A DNA stretch of 64,000 nt from Pseudomonas sp. CCI4.2 (lineage in GTDB: Bacteria > Pseudomonadota > Gammaproteobacteria > Pseudomonadales > Pseudomonadaceae): the NCBI RefSeq assembly GCF_034350045.1, contig NZ_CP133781.1, forward strand, positions 2,386,001-2,450,000. Direction: 5' to 3'. The translations under genes were made by a program, and so were the position numbers. Under the pieces are notes generated by a model. That model had not been told where the DNA came from. It ran no database searches and was given only the letters and a program-made list of their open reading frames with translations. The number at the start of each line of letters is the position of its first letter. Position 1 is the stretch's first letter. This document shows positions 58,021 through 64,000 of the stretch, in pieces.

Positions 58021-58653
58021 ATGGTCCGTCGCACTAAAGAAGAAGCTCAGGAAACACGACGCCATATTCTTGAAGCAGCCGAGAAAGCGTTCTATGCACG
58101 TGGCGTCGCTCGCACCACCCTGGCTGACGTCGCGACCCTTGCTGGCGTGACTCGCGGCGCAATCTACTGGCATTTCAGCAATAAGGCGGACCTGGTTCAG
58201 GCCATGCTCGACAGCCTGCATGAGCCACTGGAAGACATGGCCAGAGCGAGCGAAAGCGAGGACGAAATCGATCCACTGGGGTGCATGCGAACGCTGCTGA
58301 TAAAATTGTTTCGCCAAGTTGCATTGGATCCGAAAACCCGTCGCATCAATGAAATTCTGTTTCATAAGTGCGAATTCACCGATGAAATGTGTGATTTACG
58401 ACGCCAGCGGCAAATCGCCGCACTTGACTGTAATGATCGTATTGGCCTTGCTCTGGCCAACGCCGTGCGTAAAGGCCAAATGCCGGCTACCTTGAACACG
58501 GTTCGCGCATCGATCTGTTTGCACGCTTATATCGATGGCATTCTTGGCCAGTGGTTACTGATTCCGGACAGCTACGGCCTGGGTAACGATGCCGAGCTGT
58601 TGGTTGACACCGGACTGGACATGCTGCGCCTGAGTCCTGCTCTGCGTGGCTGA
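58021..58653 (+). CDS. ttgR: TetR-family efflux repressor
   Basis: This 210-residue repressor of the adjacent pump is released by antibiotics and aromatic effectors. The HTH is at residues 10-55 ([44 protein letters not shown]). The ligand-binding domain has [30 protein letters not shown], as in TtgR/AcrR. It is divergent from ttgA and shares its operator, so autorepression is expected. Orthologues are called TtgR in P. putida and EmhR in P. fluorescens. Confidence 0.92.
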   Translation: MVRRTKEEAQETRRHILEAAEKAFYARGVARTTLADVATLAGVTRGAIYWHFSNKADLVQAMLDSLHEPLEDMARASESEDEIDPLGCMRTLLIKLFRQVALDPKTRRINEILFHKCEFTDEMCDLRRQRQIAALDCNDRIGLALANAVRKGQMPATLNTVRASICLHAYIDGILGQWLLIPDSYGLGNDAELLVDTGLDMLRLSPALRG

Positions 58654-58982
58654 GCATAAGGATCAGGCAATCCAAATGAATATAATCGGGCGGCGCTTCG
58701 CCTGCACTTATATCTTTGTACAACTAGGTTGAATAGTCAGTTTACTAAGTATTTACCTTCCTTTTTTGCGTGTAGGCCCCGTTGCGTTGCCGCCGCCCAC
58801 CGCAAGGTTGCCGGGGCCCAAGTCAGCGAATTCGAAAAAATTACGAGTAGTTTTGTACTTCGCAAGTAGGACTCTTCTTTCTCGATGTAGCTGATTTCCC
58901 AAATTAATTTCGGTGTATTGCCCCCTTCTGAAAGACCGTTCAGTCTCCGCAGTCAGAAAATTGCGGATTGAGGGGACAGGGG
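58654..58982. other. Intergenic region, ttgR to the immunity-like gene
   Basis: About 330 bases. A GC-rich partly self-complementary block (CCCCGTTGCG to CCGGGG around 58776-58818) may act as the ttgR terminator but has no T-run. The remainder is AT-rich and likely holds the promoter of the next gene. No coding frame is supported. Confidence 0.45.
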
Positions 58983-60113
58983 ATGTCGGAAAAGACCTTG
59001 GCTGACGTGAACCATTTGAATAGGCTTACGGATCAGGCCGAAAATTTGGTATTAAACTCGATTCAAGGTGAGCCCATCATTCGCCTTGGGTTGATCGCCA
59101 CGCTGTACTTTAAACACGGCGACACTGCGGAGATAAAGTCGCGTGTGGCGGATTGTTTTAGTAAGTTTCGAAAGGAGTTCAGCCCACACTTGAATTGGCA
59201 GTTTTACAAAACGCTACGCAAGATGAGCGGCAGTGGCTTTTCGAGTTGCCGCCGAAAAATTCTGGAAAGCTCCCCTGATCAACAGTTTATGTGGTCAATC
59301 AGCAGTGCTAGGTTGCAGCAGGTTGCCCAATATCGACTGTTTGTGATGAACATTCCCCGCAGTCAGTCCACAACGGATCGCTCCTGCCTGAAGATGGTAC
59401 TGCCTTGGTCGATCCTGCTTGAGCCCGGCGGTCCTCAACGTTACGAGGCATGGCTTAACTACTTGTGCAATCAAGTGCACGCAGAGCATGGATACGGTGG
59501 CTTGTCTTGTACGCTGCCCTATGACGGTCAGCGCTATTTCCCGCAGGAATACCTACTGGCAAAACAGTACATCGGCTTAATAGTTGATCCCTTGCCCCAT
59601 GTAGAAAGCTTGAGACTGCTTGATCACATAAAAGGCGTGAATTGGTTCACGGTGCTGGGCCGCCGCTTTGTCAACAAACTGGGTGGGAATGACGCGCTAC
59701 GCCGTCAACTCAGCAGGCGCAGCGACATCATTTTTCGCGCATACGATGACGGTCTGATTATTCGGGCGGGGGCGCTGCCCAGCCTGGGCGGACCGGGTGA
59801 AGAAGCGCCAGCGCCTTATATCGAAGTCAATAGAGCCATCAAACCCATTCGTGTTCGGGCTACCGGTTGTCTTCATGCTTATTCACTCTTGGGTGACACC
59901 TTCAGCGAAGCATCATCCGCCGCCTGGCACGCCCGCTTTGATGAGCAACCGCCAGCACCGTTGGACGCAGGCGAACGTTGTACACACACAGGCTACTGGT
60001 CTAGCAATGCCACTGTCCGTTCGCGGTGCTTATTTACAGAGGGCGATATCATGCCGACGTATCCACACCTGAAGGGGCGGACTCAGTGGTTTTGGCTGAG
60101 AGAGTCTGAATGA
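58983..60113 (+). CDS. DUF3396 / type VI immunity family protein
   Basis: This 376-residue protein resembles the DUF3396 family, which contains predicted immunity proteins to type VI nuclease effectors. Family-like segments are RLGLIATLYFKHGD near the N-terminus, YGGLSCTLPYDGQR and NWFTVLGRRFVNKLGG. There is no signal peptide, so it is cytoplasmic. The ATG at 58983 has AGGGGACAGGGG just before it; an upstream in-frame GTG-like start at 58968 is possible. No type VI gene or nuclease effector is in the window. Its 3' end overlaps the convergent gene by 65 bases, and its last 20 or so residues (HLKGRTQWFWLRESE) read that gene in reverse. Confidence 0.72.
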   Translation: MSEKTLADVNHLNRLTDQAENLVLNSIQGEPIIRLGLIATLYFKHGDTAEIKSRVADCFSKFRKEFSPHLNWQFYKTLRKMSGSGFSSCRRKILESSPDQQFMWSISSARLQQVAQYRLFVMNIPRSQSTTDRSCLKMVLPWSILLEPGGPQRYEAWLNYLCNQVHAEHGYGGLSCTLPYDGQRYFPQEYLLAKQYIGLIVDPLPHVESLRLLDHIKGVNWFTVLGRRFVNKLGGNDALRRQLSRRSDIIFRAYDDGLIIRAGALPSLGGPGEEAPAPYIEVNRAIKPIRVRATGCLHAYSLLGDTFSEASSAAWHARFDEQPPAPLDAGERCTHTGYWSSNATVRSRCLFTEGDIMPTYPHLKGRTQWFWLRESE

Positions 60114-60882
60114 GCGTTCGTTCTGCAACGGGTGAGTTAGCGTTAGGCTTTTGGAAGTATTTGCTCATCCACGGGTCCCAGGTTGCTTCTTCGGTATTGG
60201 GATACCCATTGTCTTCTGCTTCTTTCAAGAACCTGAGTAACTGCTCTCTATCACCGTCGGGGTACATCGAGCGTTCAACGTCAGATTGCGCATCGCAGAA
60301 AGCGATGATCGCTTTATAAGGAATACCATCGCGGTTGCTGTTTCTGGTCATGTATTCGAAGTCTTTTCTCTGCTGCGTGCGTGACGCCAAGTAACGTTCG
60401 GCAGGGGTATGGTTGCCGGTCTCATCGTAGAGGATGTCGCATAATTCCTCTCTCGAAAGTGAGTCATAAGGGTTGCCGATTTCAGTACGGGTGGTATGTG
60501 AGATAAAAAGAAACGAAGCGACTTGCTCCGCTTGTGCCTGCCTCTCTGGGGAGGTGTCCAACGGTTTTTGCATCAGCAGCGGTGATGTTTGTCCTTGACT
60601 GTTTACTTGATTGATAAACCCGACTTTCCAGCTCGACGCTCCGTGGGTGCGATGCCAGATAGCTTGAAGTTCGGCCTTTGATCGCGGTGTCTTTACTGCT
60701 GATTGTTCTTGGCGGTACAACCCTTGGGCTTCAGGTGAAAGGGTTACTGACGCAGTGTCATCGCTGCTGGAGTTTTGCCCTGAGGGTATTTGCGTGACTG
60801 ACTCGTAACTTGGCTGATCCCCCCGGGTAACGGTGGTTGGAATGATGAATGTTGGAATATTTGAACTAACTGGCATCGACAT
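60049..60882 (-). CDS. Tandem paralogue 2, unknown function
   Basis: This 277-residue protein is very similar to its upstream neighbour over about residues 60-255. The N-terminal 60 residues are low-complexity and divergent, ending in ASVTLSPEAQGLY. The shared region includes TPRSKAELQAIWHRT, MQKPLDTSP, SREELCDILYDETGNHTPAERYL and EATWDPWMSKYF. There is no signal peptide or membrane segment. AGGGAG stands 7 bases before the ATG at 60882. Its 3' end overlaps the DUF3396 gene by 65 bases, tail to tail. I do not recognise the family. Confidence 0.75.
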   Translation of the reverse strand: MSMPVSSNIPTFIIPTTVTRGDQPSYESVTQIPSGQNSSSDDTASVTLSPEAQGLYRQEQSAVKTPRSKAELQAIWHRTHGASSWKVGFINQVNSQGQTSPLLMQKPLDTSPERQAQAEQVASFLFISHTTRTEIGNPYDSLSREELCDILYDETGNHTPAERYLASRTQQRKDFEYMTRNSNRDGIPYKAIIAFCDAQSDVERSMYPDGDREQLLRFLKEAEDNGYPNTEEATWDPWMSKYFQKPNANSPVAERTLIQTLSAKTTESAPSGVDTSA

Positions 60883-60933
60883 GAAAAAGCTCCCTGCTGG
60901 ATAACGCTCGCCCGTGAATACGCTCAACTGCAT

Positions 60934-61755
60934 TCATGCCGCAGCAGGGGCGGACTCAGTGGTTTTGGCTGGCAGGGGTTCAATGAGCGTGCACTGCGCA
61001 ACGAGCGAGTTAGCATCAGACTTGCGGAAATATTTGCTCATCCACGGGTCCCAGGTTGCTTCTTCGATATTGGGATACCCATTGTCCTCTGCTTCTTTCA
61101 AGAACCTGAGTAGCTGCTCCCTATGACCTTCGGGGTACATCGAGCGTTCGACGTCTGATTGCGCGTCGCAGAAAGCGATTAGCGCGCGATAAGGAGTACC
61201 TTCGCGGTTGGTGTTTCTGGTCATGTATTCGAAGTCTTTTAGCTGCTGGGTGCGTGACGCCAGGTAACGTTCGGCAGGGGTATGGTTGCCGGTCTCGTCA
61301 TAAAGGATGTCGCATAGTTCGTCTCTCGAAAGAGATTCGTACGGGTTGCCGGTTTCACTGCCGGTGGTATGTGAGAAAAGCATAAATGAGGCGGCTTGTT
61401 CCGCTTGAGCCAACCTGGCGGGGGATGTGTCCAACGGCTTTTGCATCATCAGCGGTGATGCTTTGCCTTGACTGTTTACTTGCTCCATAAAACCAATTTT
61501 CCAGCTCGAAGCTCCCTGAGTCCGGTGCCAGATAGCTTGAAGTTCGGCTTTTGACCGGGGCGTTGTTTTTACGGATTGTTCTTCTTGGTATAACCCCTGC
61601 GCTTCTTTGGAAATGGTTACTGACGACGTGGTTTTACTCTGGGCGGCATGCGCCAGTGCCGTTGATGTTTCTCGTGTATTTCCCGTTTGGTCAAAACGGA
61701 CAAGAAACTGCGGAGGGTAAGACGTTGCGGCAGTCGCGTTGGCGGAAATCGTCAT
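60934..61755 (-). CDS. Tandem paralogue 1, unknown function
   Basis: This 273-residue protein is the upstream copy of the pair. It shares with its neighbour the block from SVTISKEAQGLYQEEQ through SRDELCDILYDETGNHTPAERYL to EATWDPWMSKYF, and even the ribosome-binding stretch GCAGGGAGCT. It has no signal peptide, membrane segment or recognised catalytic motif. The duplication includes the 3' end: the reverse strand still reads GRTQWFWL, as in the DUF3396 gene's last codons. Function is unknown. Confidence 0.75.
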   Translation of the reverse strand: MTISANATAATSYPPQFLVRFDQTGNTRETSTALAHAAQSKTTSSVTISKEAQGLYQEEQSVKTTPRSKAELQAIWHRTQGASSWKIGFMEQVNSQGKASPLMMQKPLDTSPARLAQAEQAASFMLFSHTTGSETGNPYESLSRDELCDILYDETGNHTPAERYLASRTQQLKDFEYMTRNTNREGTPYRALIAFCDAQSDVERSMYPEGHREQLLRFLKEAEDNGYPNIEEATWDPWMSKYFRKSDANSLVAQCTLIEPLPAKTTESAPAAA

Positions 61756-61813
61756 GAGATAGCTCCCTGCTTTTTAAGGCAGGGCACCTGCAGGCAAGTG
61801 CCCTGCAGGCGGG

Positions 61814-62254
61814 TTATTGAATGGTGAAATTCACGGTGTAGTTAAACGGAATGCCCAGTGTCGGAAGTGAGATCGAGGCAGTACACGTCGCGCGCGATGA
61901 GCCGATGGATTCGCCGGCTTTTTTCCAGGTCGGAATATGTCCGCGCATTGATGGCAGCGCCAAGTGGGACGCGGTGAACCGACATTTCTTAGTCCCGGCG
62001 GTGTAGGTGAAGCGTATGCCCGACGCCTGATAGCCGAAGCTGGTCAATGTAAAGCTTGTGCTAGTGTTTGCATCGATATATCCGAGAGCTGGACGTACAC
62101 TTCCAGAGAAATTCCCAGCACCCAACGCTGCCTGTACAGACGTCCGATTGTTCACAACGATGATCGTTTCGGTATTAGCACTGGCAACCACACTGCTAAC
62201 GCTCGCCACCAACCCCAAAAAACCAGCCAATACTGCTTTCTTCGCACACTTCAT
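61814..62254 (-). CDS. Small secreted protein, unknown function
   Basis: This 146-residue protein has a clear Sec signal (KKAVLAGFLGLVASVSSVVASA). The mature part is about 120 residues, rich in serine, threonine and glycine, with two cysteines (KKCRF and RATCTAS) that could pair, and beta-type alternation. This composition is seen in small extracellular or pilin-like proteins. The ATG at 62254 begins the signal; AGGGA lies 11 bases upstream. It lies upstream of the tandem paralogues on the same strand with 58 bases between, so it may be co-transcribed with them. Confidence 0.7.
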   Translation of the reverse strand: MKCAKKAVLAGFLGLVASVSSVVASANTETIIVVNNRTSVQAALGAGNFSGSVRPALGYIDANTSTSFTLTSFGYQASGIRFTYTAGTKKCRFTASHLALPSMRGHIPTWKKAGESIGSSRATCTASISLPTLGIPFNYTVNFTIQ

Positions 62255-62474
62255 AACGGTCAAATCCCTATCTATCAAATTGATCCATAGCGACCACAAT
62301 CGGTCGTTTCATCACTGTGTAAATCCTTACCCCTCATCAATCGGCAGCGACGAAAAACCCTTAATACGGACGTTTCCGCGTTAGGTGTAGGACGAATCTT
62401 TGTAGGGTTGATAGGCATAAGTACGGCTTACGACTAAGCTCTGACGACTTCAATAATAAGAGCGGGGATGCGGT

Positions 62475-63320
62475 ATGAAGCGACTAAGGATGAGTGCGAT
62501 GTTCGGTTGGTTGTTGTGTCTGTGCCTAAGCGGCCAGGCATTGGCAACTGAAGCAGCCGATGACGGGCAGGCAGCCAAGGATTTGTTGATCAAGGCGCTG
62601 GCCGAATACCAGAAGCAGGGTGACAACGCTTTCGCCGAGTTCAGTCGGCAGGGGGATTTTGTCAGCGGCGAGCTTTATGTGTTCGTGGTTGATATCAATG
62701 GCGTGATGTTGGCGAGCGGCGGACCTTCGGCGGTATTGATCGGGCGGGACGTGATGCCCACGCTGAGCCCGGATCTACAGAAAGCCTTCAAAGACATTCT
62801 CACTACGCAAGCCAACGGAATCCAGGAAGCCGAATACCGCTGGCAAAACCAGAACGACGGCAAGGTGGAACGCAAGCGCGTTTATTACAAGCGTGTAGGT
62901 GATCGGGTACTGGCGGTGGGTTATTACCTGCCACGGGCCTCGGCCGAACAAGCCAAAGCGCTATTGGAAAAAGCCTCTGCCGCGTTGGTCAAAGACGAAA
63001 ACGGTACCATCAACGATATCAACAGCCTGAAAGGCGGCTTCCTCCAGGATGATCTGTACGTATTCGTCGTCGATTTGAATGACCACCGCTATGTCGCCCA
63101 CGGCACTAACGTGCGGTTGGTTAAAACTGACTTCAGCAAGGTCAAGGATCCGGAAGGCAAACCTGTCGGCGAGCCGATACTGGCGCTCATCAATAAGCAA
63201 AACGATGGCGAGTATGATTATCGCTGGCGTAACCCGGTGACCAGCAAAATCGAGAACAAGCACGCTTACGTGCGCAAGGTCGGCCACTTCCTGGTGGCGG
63301 TGGGTTATTACAGCCGCTGA
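62475..63320 (+). CDS. Periplasmic protein with two Cache-like repeats
   Basis: This 281-residue protein has a signal peptide ending at QALATEA (about residue 26). Two similar domains follow: GELYVFVVDINGVMLASGG...EYRWQNQNDGK...VLAVGYY, about residues 66-155, and DDLYVFVVDLNDHRYVAHGT...YDYRWRNP...FLVAVGYYSR, about 195-281. These are single-Cache sensor folds, usually joined to chemoreceptors or kinases, but here there is no membrane or output domain. It may bind a small ligand and hand it to a partner. GGGGA precedes the ATG by 7 bases. Confidence 0.82.
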   Translation: MKRLRMSAMFGWLLCLCLSGQALATEAADDGQAAKDLLIKALAEYQKQGDNAFAEFSRQGDFVSGELYVFVVDINGVMLASGGPSAVLIGRDVMPTLSPDLQKAFKDILTTQANGIQEAEYRWQNQNDGKVERKRVYYKRVGDRVLAVGYYLPRASAEQAKALLEKASAALVKDENGTINDINSLKGGFLQDDLYVFVVDLNDHRYVAHGTNVRLVKTDFSKVKDPEGKPVGEPILALINKQNDGEYDYRWRNPVTSKIENKHAYVRKVGHFLVAVGYYSR

Positions 63321-63376
63321 ATCTGACCTTAGAAAATCATCAGATCGCCCTCGCCAGGCGACCTGATGACTGGGTC

Positions 63377-64000
63377 TCACGCAGTGCTCTTGTCACCGTG
63401 GGCCCGACCACGCAGTAGTTTGTTCGGCATCGCGATAGCGGCGACCAAGCCCAGCAGTGAAATCCCTGCGCTGATCATCAACAGATGGCGAAACGTTAGC
63501 GATAGCTCCCCTCGTAAAATCTCCAAGGCCGGGGCACTGGCCGCATTCAAGCTGTCCATCAACAGATTGCCCGAACTGGCTGCTCCCACCGGTCCGGCAT
63601 TGAGCTGACCAATCCCGGAACTCTGCAACATCGCCAATAACAATGCTGACATCAGCGCGATGCCCACCGCGCCGCCCAGTGAGCGGAACAAGTTGGTAGT
63701 ACTGGTCGCAACGCCCATGTCGGTGGGATCAACTGAGTTTTGCGTGCCCACCAGTGACGTCGGGAATTGCAAGCCGCAGGCGAATCCGGTCAACACCATT
63801 AATACGCTGGTCATGAGGACCGACTGCGGAGGCGTGAACGCCATGCCCAGCACCACGAAGGGCATCATCAGTGCGCCAGCGAGAATCAACGGTTTATAGC
63901 GGCCCGTTAACGACGTTGTACGTCCGCCGAAAAAAGCACCCATCGGCATGCCAATCGCCAGCGGTAAAAGGTGCAACGCGGCTGCGTCTGCACCGCCACC
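63377..64000 (-). CDS. MFS exporter, DHA2 (EmrB/QacA) type, C-terminal part
   Basis: The visible 207 residues run off the right edge. They contain membrane segments 9-14 of a 14-TM drug-proton antiporter: LAIGMPMGAFFGGRTTSLTGRYKP, LTGFACGLQFPTSLVGTQNSVDPTDMGVATST, NLFRSLGGAVGIALMSALL and the last helix LMISAGISLLGLVAAIAMP. The substrate cannot be told. The frame is open at the edge, so the start lies outside. It is convergent with the Cache gene, with 56 bases between. Confidence 0.88.
   Translation of the reverse strand, partial: GGGADAAALHLLPLAIGMPMGAFFGGRTTSLTGRYKPLILAGALMMPFVVLGMAFTPPQSVLMTSVLMVLTGFACGLQFPTSLVGTQNSVDPTDMGVATSTTNLFRSLGGAVGIALMSALLLAMLQSSGIGQLNAGPVGAASSGNLLMDSLNAASAPALEILRGELSLTFRHLLMISAGISLLGLVAAIAMPNKLLRGRAHGDKSTA

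Overview
The window is a stretch of Pseudomonas chromosome, most likely from the fluorescens/syringae side of the genus and not P. aeruginosa. The evidence is the high-GC codon use, an MvaT-type H-NS protein, the olsB-olsA pair, a TtgABC/MexAB-OprM-type efflux operon with its TetR regulator and operator, the pca genes, and a gene order (fumA, a membrane GGDEF protein, a ferredoxin reductase, pyk, PilZ, a DUF58/MoxR operon, sbcB, mvaT, purU, a glycosyltransferase/deacetylase/flippase-like trio, pit) that I recall being largely collinear with the PAO1 backbone. Species cannot be fixed from the sequence alone.

Layout. 1-6.3 kb is housekeeping: the start of an ArsR-type regulator (PyeR-like) with a palindrome-rich operator region, ACP phosphodiesterase, the ornithine-lipid genes olsB-olsA, a beta-lactamase-fold hydrolase with a small membrane partner, a two-HKD phospholipase D/cardiolipin synthase, a DJ-1/PfpI protein and a ribbon-helix-helix protein. 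6.4-22.6 kb is an accessory island encoding a complete Tc (toxin complex) insecticidal-type toxin: tcaA, tcaB and tcaC on the minus strand, and a divergent tccC on the plus strand whose variable C-terminus carries the hallmarks of an R-S-E ADP-ribosyltransferase. 22.6-44.9 kb returns to the backbone: fumarase, diguanylate cyclase plus ferredoxin reductase, pyruvate kinase, a TPR-like lipoprotein, a PilZ protein, a six-gene RDD/SpoIIM/DUF4129/DUF4350/MoxR/DUF58 operon, exonuclease I, MvaT, PurU, a three-gene glycosyltransferase/deacetylase/YbhN-like operon and the phosphate transporter Pit.

45.4-51.9 kb is the lower beta-ketoadipate pathway: pcaR, pcaI, pcaJ, pcaF, pcaT and pcaD. Together these hydrolyse the enol-lactone, activate beta-ketoadipate with CoA and cleave it to succinyl-CoA and acetyl-CoA. 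pcaB, pcaC and pcaGH are not in the window. Inverted CGATAATCG operator motifs lie in front of pcaR and pcaI. 52.0-58.7 kb is the TtgABC/MexAB-OprM-like RND pump with its divergent TetR repressor.

58.9-64 kb is less conserved. It has an orphan type VI immunity-like (DUF3396) protein whose 3' end overlaps one of two tandem paralogues of unknown function, a small secreted protein, a periplasmic protein with two Cache-like repeats, and the C-terminal part of a DHA2-type MFS exporter cut by the window edge.

The strongest candidates for new biology are the Tc island with its ADP-ribosyltransferase payload, the tandem unknown pair entangled with the immunity-like gene, and a canonical minus-strand terminator in the pcaR leader that no coding gene explains. 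No rRNA, tRNA, CRISPR array, insertion sequence or integrase was seen.
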